Numbered from the stretch's first letter, positions 1 to 10,179 are shown. The stretch: 64,000 nucleotides of DNA from Serratia sp. H1w (GCF_000633355.1 NZ_AYMQ01000006.1:1-64000), one strand, 5' to 3'. Numbers and translations: made by a program. The notes: generated from the letters alone by a model not told the origin.

Positions 1-19
1 GTAGGACACTGCCAGGCAT
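1..19 (+). rRNA. rrf: 5S ribosomal RNA, 3' end only
   Basis: The first 19 bases match the 3' end of the complete 5S gene found further on (158-277), differing at one position in the closing stem. This is the last part of the first 5S gene of an rRNA operon whose 16S and 23S genes lie upstream of the window. The arrangement 5S-tRNA-Thr-5S is that of E. coli rrnD. Confidence 0.85.
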
Positions 20-30
20 CAAATTAGTGT

Positions 31-106
31 GCTGATATGGCTCAGTTGGTAGAGCGCACCCTTGGTAAGGGTGAGGTCCCCAGTTCGACTCTGGGTATCA
101 GCACCA
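31..106 (+). tRNA. thrV: tRNA-Thr (anticodon GGU)
   Basis: A 76-nt cloverleaf: the acceptor arm GCTGATA pairs with TATCAGC, the D-loop contains AGTTGGTAGAG, the anticodon stem-loop reads ACCCTTGGTAAGGGT with GGT as anticodon, the T-arm contains GTTCGACTC, and CCA is encoded. It lies between two 5S genes with no promoter of its own, so it is processed from the rRNA transcript, as thrV is in E. coli rrnD. Confidence 0.97.
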
Positions 107-157
107 CTTTATTAGAAGTGGTTTAGAAGTTCGGCAGAAAAAGAATTAGAAAGAATT

Positions 158-277
158 TGCTTGGCGGCAATAGCGCGGTGGTCCCACCTGACCCCATGCC
201 GAACTCAGAAGTGAAACGCCGTAGCGCCGATGGTAGTGTGGGGTCTCCCCATGCGAGAGTAGGACACTGCCAAGCAT
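158..277 (+). rRNA. rrfF: 5S ribosomal RNA, complete
   Basis: This 120-nt sequence is almost identical to enterobacterial 5S rRNA, including the segments GCGCGGTGGTCCCACCTGAC and CCCATGCCGAACTCAGAAG and the complementary ends TGCTTGGC / GCCAAGCA. It is the distal second 5S copy after the threonine tRNA, equivalent to rrfF of E. coli rrnD. Confidence 0.97.
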
Positions 278-290
278 CAATTAAGCCGAG

Positions 291-318
291 AGGCCATCCG
301 CAAGGATGGCCTTTTTGC
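291..318 (+). terminator. Intrinsic terminator of the rRNA operon
   Basis: The stem AGGCCATCC / GGATGGCCT closes on a GCAA tetraloop and is followed by a run of T. It begins 13 bases after the 5S gene and ends the rRNA transcript. Confidence 0.92.
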
Positions 319-368
319 TATGCGTCGAAAATAGAAATAGCCTCTCACCTCAACCTCCAGGGTCAAAC

Positions 369-395
369 GTAGGGGCGCTGCATGCTGCGCCCGTG
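369..395. repeat. Short GC-rich quasi-palindromic repeat
   Basis: Contains GGGCGCTGCATGCTGCGCCC, in which GGGCGC pairs with GCGCCC around a central self-complementary GCATGC. The same unit with flanking GTAGG and CGTG recurs at least nine more times in this window, always between genes, so it behaves as a REP-like dispersed element. Confidence 0.8.
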
Positions 396-432
396 AGGGG
401 CGATGAAACATTTTCACCTTCCCGTTGAATCC

Positions 433-494
433 TCGACATGGCACGAAAAAGACGCTATCGTCAGGCATCTAGAAGTCTAAACGTATAAACGGAT
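433..494 (+). promoter_or_regulatory. metA promoter with four tandem MetJ boxes
   Basis: Four contiguous 8-bp units lie at 463-470 (AGGCATCT), 471-478 (AGAAGTCT), 479-486 (AAACGTAT) and 487-494 (AAACGGAT). Against the met box AGACGTCT they score 6, 7, 6 and 5 of 8. MetJ with S-adenosylmethionine binds arrays of this kind, so metA should be repressed when methionine is plentiful. A candidate promoter is TCGACA (433-438), 17 bp, TATCGT (456-461); this would put the start point inside the array. The boxes are well supported; the promoter hexamers are weak. Confidence 0.8.
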
Positions 495-510
495 GTGTGA
501 GGGAAAAGCA

Positions 511-1440
511 ATGCCGATTCGTGTGCCTGATGAGTTACCTGCGGTCAATTTCTTGCGTAATGAGAATGTGTTTGTCATGACATCCTCACGCGCAAAAACA
601 CAGGAAATCAGGCCGTTAAAGGTGCTCATCCTCAACCTGATGCCGAAAAAGATCGAAACGGAAAACCAGTTCCTGCGTTTGCTTTCCAACTCGCCACTAC
701 AGATCGATATCCAACTGCTGCGTATCGATAGCCGTGAATCGAAGAACACGCCGACAGAGCACCTGAATAATTTCTACTGCAACTTTGAAGATATCCAGGA
801 TGAGAACTTTGACGGGCTGATCGTCACTGGTGCACCGTTGGGCCTGGTAGACTTCTGTGATGTTGCCTACTGGCCGCAGATCGAGCGAGTGATCGAATGG
901 GCCAAGGATCATGTGACCTCAACCCTGTTCGTCTGCTGGGCTGTGCAGGCTGCGCTAAACATCCTGTATGACATTCCAAAGAAGACGCGTGAGGTGAAGC
1001 TCTCTGGGGTGTACCAGCATCGCACGCTGCACCAGCATGCCTTGCTGACCCGAGGTTTTGATGAAACCTTCCTGGCACCACATTCCCGCTATGCCGATTT
1101 CCCGACCGAGATCTTGCGGCAGTACACCGATCTGGATATTTTGGCGGAGTCGGAACTGGCGGGTGCCTACTTGTTCGCTACCAAGGATAAGCGTATGGCC
1201 TTTGTCACTGGTCATCCTGAATATGACACCCTGACGTTAGCGGGTGAATATTGTCGCGATCACGATGCAGGTCTCAACCCGACCGTACCGCTAAATTACT
1301 TCCCCGATGATAACCCCGAACTGACCCCCGCAGCCTCATGGCGTAGCCATGGCCACCTGCTGTTTTCCAACTGGTTAAACTACTACGTCTACCAGATCAC
1401 ACCATTCGATCTGCGTCATATGAACCCAACCCTCGAGTAA
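511..1440 (+). CDS. metA: Homoserine O-succinyltransferase
   Basis: Transfers a succinyl group from succinyl-CoA to homoserine, the first committed step of methionine synthesis, in the cytoplasm. The 309 residues match E. coli MetA along their full length. The nucleophile is Cys142 in FVCWAVQAA, and the His235/Glu237 pair lies in TGHPEYD. The start at [10 protein letters not shown] is chosen because it matches the family N-terminus and follows GAGGG; an in-frame ATG 18 bases upstream overlaps the MetJ array and is less likely. It stands alone as a transcription unit, with no clear terminator before the aceB promoter. Confidence 0.97.
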   Translation: MPIRVPDELPAVNFLRNENVFVMTSSRAKTQEIRPLKVLILNLMPKKIETENQFLRLLSNSPLQIDIQLLRIDSRESKNTPTEHLNNFYCNFEDIQDENFDGLIVTGAPLGLVDFCDVAYWPQIERVIEWAKDHVTSTLFVCWAVQAALNILYDIPKKTREVKLSGVYQHRTLHQHALLTRGFDETFLAPHSRYADFPTEILRQYTDLDILAESELAGAYLFATKDKRMAFVTGHPEYDTLTLAGEYCRDHDAGLNPTVPLNYFPDDNPELTPAASWRSHGHLLFSNWLNYYVYQITPFDLRHMNPTLE

Positions 1441-1659
1441 CATTTTTCTCTGCACGAGGTGGCTGAATCGAGGCCGCCTCCGCTTACCCCGCCGTTTTTT
1501 CTGTCCAATCTGCAACGTTTCAGCATTCACAACTCCTTTATAAACAACGTATTACATCTGGTTCCTGGTCTTAATGGAACCGGTTTCCTGCTTTGTTATC
1601 AATGATAAATAATCTAATTAATTGATAATAAAAGGTTAATAAAATATTTATTAAAAAAA

Positions 1660-1699
1660 TGGAAATCGTTTTTGATTTTTAAATTTTGTTGGTTATTCT
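1660..1699 (+). promoter_or_regulatory. aceBAK promoter with IclR operator
   Basis: TGGAAATCGTTTTTGA (1660-1675) closely resembles the IclR site of the E. coli aceB promoter and overlaps a -35 TTTGAT (1671-1676) that is 17 bp from a -10 TATTCT (1694-1699). This is the same layout as in E. coli, where IclR represses the operon in the absence of acetate or fatty acids. The rest of the 1441-1816 gap is AT-rich before the promoter; it holds weak hairpins (1456-1480 and 1560-1581) without T-runs and no gene that I can see. Confidence 0.8.
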
Positions 1700-1816
1700 A
1701 GGATCCTGACGGGATGACGTCTGACCAGTTGGCGGCCGTTTTTTCACCCGATTTCCGACAACAATGCTTCGCCTGGCCAGCAATGGCGGCGTGGAATGAT
1801 GGAAAGGATCAAGACA

Positions 1817-3415
1817 ATGACGCAACAGATGGTAGGCACGGAATTAGCGTTCACACAGGCCTTTGGCGCAGCAGAGCGGCAGATACTGACAGAGGATGCG
1901 GTCGAGTTCCTGGCGGAACTGGTGGGGAAATTCACGCCACAACGCAACAAGCTGTTGGCCGCCCGCGCCTGCTGGCAAGAAAAAATCGATGGTGGCGAGT
2001 TACCTGGATTTATTTCGGAAACGAATTCCATTCGTCAGGGTGACTGGCAGATCCGTGGCGTTCCTGGTGATTTGCGTGACCGCCGGGTAGAGATCACCGG
2101 GCCAGTAGAACGCAAAATGGTGATCAATGCCCTGAACGCCAACGTCAAAGTGTTTATGGCCGACTTTGAGGACTCATTGGCCCCAAGCTGGGACAAGGTT
2201 ATCGATGGGCAAATCAACCTGCATGATGCGGTTAATGGCACCATCTCTTACACCAACGAAGCTGGCAAGGTTTACCAACTTAACGCCAACCCGGCGGTAT
2301 TGATTGCCCGCGTGCGTGGCCTGCATCTGCCGGAAAAACACGTACAGTGGCAGGGGGAAGCTATCCCCGGCGGGTTGTTCGATTTCGCCCTGTATTTCTT
2401 CCACAACTATCGTCAGTTACTGGCAAAAGGCAGTGGCCCGTATTTCTACCTGCCGAAAACCCAATCCTGGCAAGAGGCTGCCTGGTGGAGTGAGGTGTTC
2501 AGCTTTACTGAGGATCGCTTCGATCTTCCGCGCGGCACCATCAAGGCCACCGTTCTGATTGAAACCCTGCCTGCTGTATTCCAGATGGACGAGATCTTGT
2601 ATCACCTGCGCGATCATATCGTCGGGCTAAACTGTGGCCGCTGGGATTACATCTTTAGCTATATCAAAACGCTGAAGAACCATGGCGATCGCGTGTTGCC
2701 GGATCGTCAGTCCGTCACCATGACCCAGCCTTTCCTCAGTGCCTATTCACGCTTGTTGATCAAGACCTGCCACAAGCGCGGTGCTTTCGCGATGGGCGGT
2801 ATGGCCGCGTTTATCCCAAGCAAAGACGCCGAGCAAAATGCGGTGGTATTGGGCAAGGTGCGTGCGGATAAAGAACTGGAAGCGACCAACGGCCATGACG
2901 GTACCTGGGTGGCGCATCCAGGGCTGGCAGATACGGTGATGGAAGTATTTAACCGCATCCTTGGTGAGCGGCAGAATCAGCTGGAAGTGCTGCGTGAGAA
3001 TTATGCCCCTATCACGGCGGCGCAGTTGTTGGAGCCGTGCGACGGTGAACGTACCGAAACCGGCATGCGCGCCAATATCCGTGTAGCGGTGCAATACATT
3101 GAAGCCTGGATTTCCGGCAATGGCTGCGTACCGATTTATGGCCTGATGGAAGATGCCGCTACCGCCGAGATTTCACGCACCTCCATCTGGCAATGGATCC
3201 ACCACGAGAAGAGCCTCAGTAATGGCCAACAGGTGACCAAAGCGCTGTTCCGGCAGATGTTGCAGGAGGAAATGCTGGTTGTCCGTAAAGAACTGGGTGA
3301 GGCGCGCTATCACGCAGGCCGCTTCGATGAGGCAGCACAGCTGATGGAGCGTATTACCACCCAAGACCAATTAATCGATTTCCTGACCTTACCCGGCTAC
3401 GAATTACTGGCCTGA
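1817..3415 (+). CDS. aceB: Malate synthase A
   Basis: Condenses glyoxylate with acetyl-CoA to malate, the second step of the glyoxylate bypass. The 532 residues align end to end with E. coli AceB (533). The family signature RDHIVGLNCGRWDYIF is present near the middle, and the blocks LPKTQSWQEA and NGCVPIYGLMEDAATAEISR are intact. The start at MTQQMVG is preceded by AAGGA about 11 bases upstream; an ATG seven codons earlier would add a tail absent from the family. First gene of aceBAK; aceA follows 46 bp later. Confidence 0.97.
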   Translation: MTQQMVGTELAFTQAFGAAERQILTEDAVEFLAELVGKFTPQRNKLLAARACWQEKIDGGELPGFISETNSIRQGDWQIRGVPGDLRDRRVEITGPVERKMVINALNANVKVFMADFEDSLAPSWDKVIDGQINLHDAVNGTISYTNEAGKVYQLNANPAVLIARVRGLHLPEKHVQWQGEAIPGGLFDFALYFFHNYRQLLAKGSGPYFYLPKTQSWQEAAWWSEVFSFTEDRFDLPRGTIKATVLIETLPAVFQMDEILYHLRDHIVGLNCGRWDYIFSYIKTLKNHGDRVLPDRQSVTMTQPFLSAYSRLLIKTCHKRGAFAMGGMAAFIPSKDAEQNAVVLGKVRADKELEATNGHDGTWVAHPGLADTVMEVFNRILGERQNQLEVLRENYAPITAAQLLEPCDGERTETGMRANIRVAVQYIEAWISGNGCVPIYGLMEDAATAEISRTSIWQWIHHEKSLSNGQQVTKALFRQMLQEEMLVVRKELGEARYHAGRFDEAAQLMERITTQDQLIDFLTLPGYELLA

Positions 3416-3461
3416 AACCGTTCCTGACCTTTAACCCTACAGTATTGAAAAGGATAAAATT

Positions 3462-4769
3462 ATGACGACCTCTCGTACCCAACAGATCCAACAGCTGGAA
3501 CAGGAATGGAAATCGGCGCGCTGGGAAGGCATCACCCGCCCTTACAGCGCTGAAGACGTGATTAACCTGCGTGGCTCGGTCAACCCGGTTTGTACGCTGG
3601 CGCAGAACGGCGCGGCCAAGCTGTGGGAGTTACTGCACGGTAAATCCCGCAAAGGGTACGTGAACAGCCTTGGGGCGTTGACCGGCGGCCAGGCGCTGCA
3701 ACAGGCGAAGGCGGGTGTAGAAGCCATCTATCTGTCCGGCTGGCAGGTCGCGGCCGATGCCAACACCGCTTCCGCCATGTATCCCGACCAATCACTGTAC
3801 CCGGTGGACTCCGTCCCGACGGTGGTTGAACGCATCAACAATACCTTCCGTCGTGCGGATCAGATCCAATGGGCCAATCAGGTCGAGCCGGGCAGCAAAG
3901 GCTATACCGATTACTTCCTGCCCATCGTGGCGGATGCCGAGGCCGGGTTTGGCGGCGTACTGAACGCCTTTGAGCTGATGAAGGCGATGATTGAAGCCGG
4001 TGCGGCAGGGGTACATTTTGAAGACCAACTGGCGGCAGTGAAGAAGTGCGGCCATATGGGGGGCAAGGTTTTGGTGCCGACTCAGGAAGCGATTCAAAAA
4101 CTGGTTGCGGCACGTTTGGCGGCTGACGTGCTAGGTGTGCCAACCTTGCTGATTGCCCGTACCGATGCCGATGCGGCAGATCTGCTGACTTCTGATTGCG
4201 ATCCGTATGACAGCGCCTTCGTGTCTGGCGAACGCACCGCCGAAGGTTTCTATCGTACCCATGCCGGCATTGAGCAGGCTATCAGCCGTGGTCTGGCCTA
4301 TGCCCCTTATGCCGATCTGGTGTGGTGTGAAACCTCCACGCCGGACCTGGAGGCTGCCCAGCGCTTTGCTGACGCGATCCATGCCCAATTCCCTGGCAAG
4401 CTGTTGGCCTATAACTGCTCACCGTCATTCAACTGGAAAAAGAACCTGGACGACCAGACTATCGCTCGCTTCCAGGATGCGCTGTCCGCCATGGGCTACA
4501 AGTACCAGTTCATCACACTGGCCGGTATCCATAGCATGTGGTTCAACATGTTCGATCTGGCACACGCTTACGCACGCGGCGAAGGCATGAAGCACTATGT
4601 GGAAAAAGTGCAGCAGCCGGAGTTTGCTGCGGTTGAACGTGGCTATACCTTTGCTTCGCATCAACAGGAAGTGGGGACCGGCTACTTCGACAAGGTGACC
4701 ACCATTATTCAAGGCGGCGCTTCCTCGGTAACGGCACTGACCGGCTCTACTGAAGAGCAGCAGTTCTGA
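3462..4769 (+). CDS. aceA: Isocitrate lyase
   Basis: Cleaves isocitrate to glyoxylate and succinate, diverting carbon from the TCA cycle during growth on two-carbon substrates. It has 435 residues (E. coli 434). The catalytic loop KKCGHM is at 194-199, with the active-site cysteine at 196, and the metal-binding DAEAGFGG block starts near residue 158. An AAGGA ribosome site precedes the ATG. It is co-transcribed with aceB; the aceA-aceK gap carries two strong palindromes that may lower aceK expression, as is known for the E. coli operon. Confidence 0.97.
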   Translation: MTTSRTQQIQQLEQEWKSARWEGITRPYSAEDVINLRGSVNPVCTLAQNGAAKLWELLHGKSRKGYVNSLGALTGGQALQQAKAGVEAIYLSGWQVAADANTASAMYPDQSLYPVDSVPTVVERINNTFRRADQIQWANQVEPGSKGYTDYFLPIVADAEAGFGGVLNAFELMKAMIEAGAAGVHFEDQLAAVKKCGHMGGKVLVPTQEAIQKLVAARLAADVLGVPTLLIARTDADAADLLTSDCDPYDSAFVSGERTAEGFYRTHAGIEQAISRGLAYAPYADLVWCETSTPDLEAAQRFADAIHAQFPGKLLAYNCSPSFNWKKNLDDQTIARFQDALSAMGYKYQFITLAGIHSMWFNMFDLAHAYARGEGMKHYVEKVQQPEFAAVERGYTFASHQQEVGTGYFDKVTTIIQGGASSVTALTGSTEEQQF

Positions 4770-4785
4770 CTCATCTAGCTGCATA

Positions 4786-4858
4786 GTAGGGGCTTAGCAT
4801 GCTAAGCCCTTGTTTCATTGGTCGGGGAGCAACGGGCGCAGCATGCAGCGCCCCTACG
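4786..4858. repeat. Paired palindromes between aceA and aceK
   Basis: The first unit, GGGCTTAGCATGCTAAGCCC (4790-4809), is a perfect 20-bp palindrome. The second, GGGCGCAGCATGCAGCGCCC (4834-4853), is the dispersed repeat core in inverted orientation. The outer ends GTAGG and CCTAC are also complementary, so the whole 73-bp block can fold on itself. Position inside the operon suggests a role in mRNA stability or partial termination; that role is inference. Confidence 0.8.
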
Positions 4859-4902
4859 TAGTGAGATTTCATCGGTCAACAATTATGGACGGTGGTGGCA
4901 AA

Positions 4903-6648
4903 ATGGCGGCAAAACTGGAACTGTTGATTGCACAAACGATCCTGCAGGGCTTTGATGCGCAATATGGCCGCTTTCTTGAGGTGACGGCCGGGGCACAGCA
5001 GCGTTTTGAGCAGGCAGACTGGCCCGCCGTACAGCAGGCAATGAAACGACGTATCCATCTTTACGACCACCATGTCGGCCTGGTCGTTGAACAACTGAAA
5101 TGCATTACCGGGCAGAAGTATTACGACGCGGACTTCCCCAACCGGGTGAAGACGGTTTATACCGAGCTGTTGCCCGACTATCCGCGTTTTGAGATTGCCG
5201 AAAGTTTCTTCAACTCGGTTTACTGTCGGCTGTTCAAGCACCGGGATTTAACTCCAGATAAGCTGTTTGTCTTCAGTTCACAGCCTGAAAGGCGTTTTCG
5301 TGATATCCCCAGGCCATTAGCCCGTAATTTTACCCTCAACGGTGATTTGGCTGCCATGTTGCACAGCCTGCTGACCGACCTGCCGCTGCGCCTGCCGTGG
5401 GAAGATCTGCCGCGCGATATCCGCTACATCACCCAAGCTTTACTGCAAACCTTCAGCTCACAGCAACTGGCTGGGGCGACGTTCCAAATCGGCAATGAGC
5501 TGTTTTACCGTAACAAGGCGGCTTGGTTGGTCGGGAAGCTGCGGCTGGCCGATGAGGTTTACCCGTTCCTGCTGCCGATCCACCACAGTGAGTCCGGTGC
5601 ATTATTTATTGATACCTGCCTGACCAGCAAGGCCGAAGCCAGCATCGTGTTTGGCTTTGCCCGTTCCTATTTTATGGTGTATGCCCCATTGCCAGCGGCG
5701 ATGGTCGAGTGGCTACGGGAGCTCCTGCCGGGCAAGACCACTGCCGAACTGTACATGGCGATTGGCTGCCAGAAGCATGGCAAAACCGAGTGCTACCGCG
5801 AATACCTGACCTTTATGGCCCAGTCGCAGGATCAATTCATCATCGCACCGGGTGTCAAAGGCATGGTGATGTTGGTATTTACGCTGCCGTCCTTTGATCG
5901 GGTATTTAAAGTGATCAAAGACGAATTTGCCCCACAGAAAGAAGTCACGCAGGCGCAGGTGATGGCCTGCTACCAACTGGTTAAAGAGCACGATCGTGTC
6001 GGGCGGATGGCCGATACCCAGGAATATGAGAATTTCGTGGTGGATAAGGCGCGTATCAGCCCGGAGTTATTGGCAGAATTACAGCGCGAAGTGCCGGAAA
6101 AATTGGAAGATCTCGGCGACCGCGTGGTCATCAAGCACCTGTATATGGAACGGCGGATGACGCCACTGAATCTGTATCTGGAGCAGGCCGACGAGCGGCA
6201 GATGCACGATGCCATCGAAGAATATGGCAATGCGATCAAGCAACTGGCCGCCGCCAATATCTTCCCCGGCGATATGCTGTTCAAAAACTTCGGTGTGACA
6301 CGGCATGGCCGCGTGGTGTTTTACGACTACGACGAGATTTGCTACATGACCGAAGTGAATTTCCGCAACATTCCGCCGCCGCGTTACCCGGAAGATGAGC
6401 TGGCCAGCGAACCTTGGTACAGCATTTCACCCAACGACGTTTTCCCTGAAGAGTTCCGTCATTTCCTGTGTGGCGACCAGCGCATTCGTAAGGTGTTTGA
6501 GGAGATGCACAGCGATCTGTTCGAAGCGGACTACTGGCGAGGGCTGCAACAGCGCATCAAAGAGGGGCATGTCGAGGATGTGTTTGCCTACCGTAAAAAG
6601 CGGCGTTTCAGCCAACGCCTGCCTTCAGGGTATGCTCAGGCTGGCTGA
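4903..6648 (+). CDS. aceK: Isocitrate dehydrogenase kinase/phosphatase
   Basis: Bifunctional enzyme that phosphorylates isocitrate dehydrogenase to force flux into the glyoxylate bypass and dephosphorylates it when the bypass is not needed. From the ATG at 4903 it has 581 residues, against 578 in E. coli, and similarity begins at once with [20 protein letters not shown]. The nucleotide-binding loop [15 protein letters not shown] and the conserved [20 protein letters not shown] block are intact. Upstream in-frame starts at 4810 and 4885 lie in or beside the palindromic spacer and lack a ribosome site. Confidence 0.94.
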   Translation: MAAKLELLIAQTILQGFDAQYGRFLEVTAGAQQRFEQADWPAVQQAMKRRIHLYDHHVGLVVEQLKCITGQKYYDADFPNRVKTVYTELLPDYPRFEIAESFFNSVYCRLFKHRDLTPDKLFVFSSQPERRFRDIPRPLARNFTLNGDLAAMLHSLLTDLPLRLPWEDLPRDIRYITQALLQTFSSQQLAGATFQIGNELFYRNKAAWLVGKLRLADEVYPFLLPIHHSESGALFIDTCLTSKAEASIVFGFARSYFMVYAPLPAAMVEWLRELLPGKTTAELYMAIGCQKHGKTECYREYLTFMAQSQDQFIIAPGVKGMVMLVFTLPSFDRVFKVIKDEFAPQKEVTQAQVMACYQLVKEHDRVGRMADTQEYENFVVDKARISPELLAELQREVPEKLEDLGDRVVIKHLYMERRMTPLNLYLEQADERQMHDAIEEYGNAIKQLAAANIFPGDMLFKNFGVTRHGRVVFYDYDEICYMTEVNFRNIPPPRYPEDELASEPWYSISPNDVFPEEFRHFLCGDQRIRKVFEEMHSDLFEADYWRGLQQRIKEGHVEDVFAYRKKRRFSQRLPSGYAQAG

Positions 6649-6653
6649 TTTTA

Positions 6654-6671
6654 GGCCCAGCAAGCTGGGCC
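6654..6671. terminator. Hairpin between convergent aceK and edd
   Basis: GGCCCAG, loop CAAG, CTGGGCC, located between two convergent stop codons. There is no proper T-run on either strand, only TAAAAT on the minus side, so it is at best a weak terminator or a 3' end stabiliser. Confidence 0.45.
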
Positions 6672-6681
6672 ATTGGCAGGA

Positions 6682-8496
6682 TTAAAACGCAATACAGCAG
6701 GCACCCTGTTCAGCACCGGAAAGCTGGCTGCGCAAAGCACCGAACAGCTCACGGCCACAACCGATTCTTTCACCGCTCAGGTCAGGTTGGCATGGGGAAC
6801 GAGTGGCCAGCTCTGCTTCATCGACCAGCAGTTGCAGTTCACCGGTACGGCCATTCACGCGGATCAGATCGCCGCTTTGTACTTTGGCCAACAGGCCGCC
6901 GGTGTAGGCTTCCGGGGTGACATGAATAGCCGAAGGAACCTTGCCGGATGCCCCTGACAGGCGACCATCGGTCACCAACGCCACCTTGAAACCGCGATCC
7001 ATTAATACGCCAAGCGGTGGCATCAGTTTATGTAGCTCAGGCATACCGTTGGCCTGTGGCCCTTGGAAACGCACCACCACCACACAATCTTGATCCAGCT
7101 TACCCGCTTCGAAGGCGGGGACGATATCGTGCTGGCTTTCAAAGACGATCGCCGGAGCTTCGATAATCTGATTATCGACGGGCACTGCCGACGTCTTCAT
7201 CACCGCGCGGCCCAGATTGCCAGCCAGCACTTTGGTGCCGCCATGATGCTCAAAAGGTTTGGCTACGCTGGCAATCACGTTAGCGTCCAGTGAACTTTCC
7301 GCCCCGTCGCGCCAGGCCAACTGGCCATTGTCCAGCCAAGGCTCCTGGGTATAGCGTTCAAGGCCGAAACCGGCGACGGTATGCACATCCTGATGTAACA
7401 GGCCGTGGTTCAGCAGCTCACGCACCACCAATTGCACGCCGCCTGCGGCCTGGAACTGGTTGATATCCGCCGGGCCGTTGGGATAAATGCGGCATAACAG
7501 CGGCACCGCGTCGGAAAGTTCGGAGAAGTCATCCCAGTTGATGATGATGCCTGCTGCCCGAGCCATGGCCACCATATGCATGGTCAGATTGGTCGAGCCT
7601 CCGGTCGCCAGCAGCGATACGATGCCGTTGACGATCGCTTTTTCATCGACCAACTGACCGATGGGCAAGTAATTACCGGCGGTTTCTGTCAGGCGGGTGA
7701 TCTGGCGGGCGGCGGCATCGTTCAGTGCATCGCGCAGCGGCGTGTCTGGATGGATGAAAGAGGCGCCAGGCAGATGCATGCCCATCACTTCCATCACCAT
7801 CTGGTTGGTATTGGCGGTGCCGTAGAAGGTGCAGGTACCAATGCCATGATATGAAGCGGCTTCGGCTTCCAACAGTGCGTGACGGTCGGCTTTGCCTTCG
7901 GCATACAGCTGACGCACTCGCACTTTCTCTTTATTCGGCAGGCCGCTGCTCATTGGCCCGGCGGGCACGAATAGGGCGGGTAAATGGCCGAAGGATAGGG
8001 CAGACATCACTAATCCGGGCACAATCTTGTCGCAGATCCCCAGGAACAGTGCACCATCGAACATGTTGTGAGACATGCCAATGGCGGCAGACATGGCAAT
8101 CACATCGCGGCTCATCAACGAAAGCTCCATGCCGTCCTGCCCTTGCGTCACACCGTCGCACATGGCCGGCACGCCACCGGCAACCTGGCCAACGGCCCCC
8201 ACGCTGTGCAGCGCCTGCTTGAGCCGCTGTGGGTAGTTTTCATAAGGCTGGTGGGCGGAGAGCATGTCGTTGTAGGCGGTAATGATGGCAATATCGCTGC
8301 GCACCATATTTTTCAGGGCAGCCTTATCGTCGGGCTGGCAGGCGGCAAAGCCGTGGGCCAGGTTACCGCAGGCCAGTTGAGAACGGTGTACTGTCTGCGT
8401 ACGGGCTTGATGAATGCGTGCCAGATAGGCGGCTCGGCTCTCTTTGGAGCGTTCAATGATGCGTTGTGTTACGCGATCCAAGGTGTTGTTAATCAT
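6682..8496 (-). CDS. edd: Phosphogluconate dehydratase
   Basis: Dehydrates 6-phosphogluconate to 2-keto-3-deoxy-6-phosphogluconate, the first Entner-Doudoroff reaction. The 604-residue protein matches E. coli Edd (603) throughout, including the iron-sulfur ligand contexts [28 protein letters not shown] and [15 protein letters not shown] precedes the ATG. It lies 14 bp downstream of gntK on the same strand, so gluconate phosphorylation and dehydration are co-expressed. No eda (KDPG aldolase) is adjacent, unlike the E. coli edd-eda operon; eda must be elsewhere. Confidence 0.96.
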   Translation of the reverse strand: MINNTLDRVTQRIIERSKESRAAYLARIHQARTQTVHRSQLACGNLAHGFAACQPDDKAALKNMVRSDIAIITAYNDMLSAHQPYENYPQRLKQALHSVGAVGQVAGGVPAMCDGVTQGQDGMELSLMSRDVIAMSAAIGMSHNMFDGALFLGICDKIVPGLVMSALSFGHLPALFVPAGPMSSGLPNKEKVRVRQLYAEGKADRHALLEAEAASYHGIGTCTFYGTANTNQMVMEVMGMHLPGASFIHPDTPLRDALNDAAARQITRLTETAGNYLPIGQLVDEKAIVNGIVSLLATGGSTNLTMHMVAMARAAGIIINWDDFSELSDAVPLLCRIYPNGPADINQFQAAGGVQLVVRELLNHGLLHQDVHTVAGFGLERYTQEPWLDNGQLAWRDGAESSLDANVIASVAKPFEHHGGTKVLAGNLGRAVMKTSAVPVDNQIIEAPAIVFESQHDIVPAFEAGKLDQDCVVVVRFQGPQANGMPELHKLMPPLGVLMDRGFKVALVTDGRLSGASGKVPSAIHVTPEAYTGGLLAKVQSGDLIRVNGRTGELQLLVDEAELATRSPCQPDLSGERIGCGRELFGALRSQLSGAEQGACCIAF

Positions 8497-8510
8497 GGCG
8501 TCCTCTACCT

Positions 8511-9050
8511 TTATGCACAGGCAACCTGTGGCTGGAAGCTCTGGATATGCCGAATGGTGTCGGCGATGACCGCATCCAACGGCTGATCGATGTCGATATC
8601 TTTGACGTCGCTTTCATCTTTGCCCGGCTGTTCCAGCGTAGCGAATTGCGTTACCAGCATTTGGGGTTTGAAAAAATGCCCCTTGCGGGCTGCCAGCCGA
8701 GCCTCGATCACTGGGAAATCGCCGTGCAGATAGATGAAGGACAGGTTGTCGTTACCGGCACGCAGCCGATCGCGATAATGCTTTTTCAGCGCAGAGCAGA
8801 CGATAATGGAGACTGCATTGGTTCGCTGCATGGCAAAGGCGGCGTCATTCAGGGCAGCCAACCATGGCGCGCGATCGTCGTCATTGAGGGGTTTGCCTGC
8901 GGCCATTTTCTCGATGTTACATCGCGGGTGGAGGAAGTCACCGTCCAGGAAATTGGCGGCAAGCTGCTGGGCAACGGCATTGGCAACGGCAGACTTGCCG
9001 CTGCCGGAAACGCCCATAATGACGTAAACACGATTCTGATTATTGGCCAT
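8511..9050 (-). CDS. gntK: Gluconokinase
   Basis: Phosphorylates gluconate to 6-phosphogluconate with ATP. The 179 residues match E. coli GntK, with the Walker A loop GVSGSGKS near residue 14, the substrate segment LDGDFLHP and the FAMQRTN / [10 protein letters not shown] blocks. A strong GGGGGAG site precedes the ATG. First gene of gntK-edd, directly downstream of two GntR operators. The paralogue IdnK has the same fold; the operators and edd partner favour GntK. Confidence 0.94.
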   Translation of the reverse strand: MANNQNRVYVIMGVSGSGKSAVANAVAQQLAANFLDGDFLHPRCNIEKMAAGKPLNDDDRAPWLAALNDAAFAMQRTNAVSIIVCSALKKHYRDRLRAGNDNLSFIYLHGDFPVIEARLAARKGHFFKPQMLVTQFATLEQPGKDESDVKDIDIDQPLDAVIADTIRHIQSFQPQVACA

Positions 9051-9085
9051 GGTTGGTTTCTCCCCCTCTGCGAGTTATATGGTGT

Positions 9086-9113
9086 TGTTACCGGTAACAT
9101 GTTATCGGTAACA
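9086..9113 (-). promoter_or_regulatory. Two tandem GntR operators upstream of gntK
   Basis: TGTTACCGGTAACA (9086-9099) is a perfect 14-bp palindrome matching the GntR operator of E. coli gntT and gntKU. A second copy, TGTTATCGGTAACA (9100-9113), follows without a gap and differs by one base. They sit 36-63 bp upstream of the gntK start, so repression relieved by gluconate is expected. gntR itself is not in this window. Confidence 0.88.
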
Positions 9114-9271
9114 ATATCAGGGGAAGCGCGTCAGGTTGCAATCGGCTTCGGTTGCCAAGATCGCTAACTGTGATCGATTTCATACTTTCCGTGGGTGGGT
9201 AAACAAACTGTCTACAGGGCGATACAGAAATATAACAGGGGAGGTTGTTCTCTAAATCTAGCTGGCACCGG

Positions 9272-9316
9272 CGTAGGGGCGCTGCACGCTGCGCCCGCCT
9301 CGCTGCATGCTGCGCC
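9272..9316. repeat. Dispersed GC-rich palindrome, one and a half copies
   Basis: GTAGGGGCGCTGCACGCTGC continues into a second partial unit CGCTGCATGCTGCGCC. It lies 7 bp past the iclR stop codon and belongs to the same family as 369-395. Confidence 0.75.
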
Positions 9317-9323
9317 AACCTGG

Positions 9324-10154
9324 TTAGCGTATGCCGCCATACTCCAGGCTGATCTCTTTTGCCGCGTGGATCACCAGTGCACCCAATTCGGTAACGCGAT
9401 CGTCGGTGATACGCGATACCGGGCCGGAGATGGAGATGGCCGCAAAGGCTTCTCGGTGTTCATCAAAGATACAGGCGGCCAGGCAGCGCAGGCCGAGGGC
9501 ATGTTCTTCATCGTCAAACGAGAACCCTTGTTTACGGATCACCGCCAGCCCTTCTTTCAGGTTATGCGGCGTGAGCGTATGCGGGGTATAGGTGTGCATG
9601 CCTTTTTTATGCAACAGCTTGGTCACTTCATCGTCTTGCATGCTGGCAAGAAAGGCCTTACCTGCGCCAGAGGCATGCATCGGCAGCTTGCCGCCAATCG
9701 GGGCTGACATCCGCATCAACGCGGTACATTGCACCTGATCGATAATCACTGCCTGATCTTCGGCCTTATCCATCACCGCCAGGTTGACCGTTTCACCGGA
9801 TTCTTCCATCAGGCGGCGCAGCGTAGGGTGCACCATTGCCAGCAGGTTACGGCTTTGCAGGAAGCTGCTGCCCACCACAAAGGCGTGAGCTCCCATCGTC
9901 CACAGGCCCAAATCGCCCACCTGACGAACAAAACCCTGCTGTTGCATGGTTGTCAGCAGACGATGGGTGGTGGAGTTAGGCAATCCGGCCTGCTGGGCCA
10001 GATCGGTCAGCGCCACGTTGCCCTGCGCTTCAGCAATATATTCCAATAACTTCAGACCACGGGTCAGTGACTGCACCTGGCCGGTCGCCGCACTGGCGGC
10101 GGGCGCTGCGGCGCGGGGTTTTTTACCGCGCTTGGCGGGAACGGGAGTGGCCAT
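9324..10154 (-). CDS. iclR: IclR, repressor of the glyoxylate bypass
   Basis: Cytoplasmic DNA-binding repressor of aceBAK. The 276 residues align with E. coli IclR (274): a basic N-terminal tail rich in Lys, Arg and Ala, a winged helix-turn-helix (GLPNSTTHRLLTTMQQQGFV), and a C-terminal effector domain with GGKLPMHASGAGKAFLA and HALGLRCLAACIFDEHRE. AAGGTGA precedes the ATG. It is separated from its target operon by gntK-edd, whereas in E. coli iclR lies much closer to aceK. It is divergent from metH. Confidence 0.96.
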   Translation of the reverse strand: MATPVPAKRGKKPRAAAPAASAATGQVQSLTRGLKLLEYIAEAQGNVALTDLAQQAGLPNSTTHRLLTTMQQQGFVRQVGDLGLWTMGAHAFVVGSSFLQSRNLLAMVHPTLRRLMEESGETVNLAVMDKAEDQAVIIDQVQCTALMRMSAPIGGKLPMHASGAGKAFLASMQDDEVTKLLHKKGMHTYTPHTLTPHNLKEGLAVIRKQGFSFDDEEHALGLRCLAACIFDEHREAFAAISISGPVSRITDDRVTELGALVIHAAKEISLEYGGIR

Positions 10155-10179
10155 GATTCACCTTATGCTTTCCGTATGA

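Noticed and set aside
4810-4902. Upstream starts for aceK
   Set aside because: The extension runs through the aceA-aceK palindromes and has no similarity to AceK.
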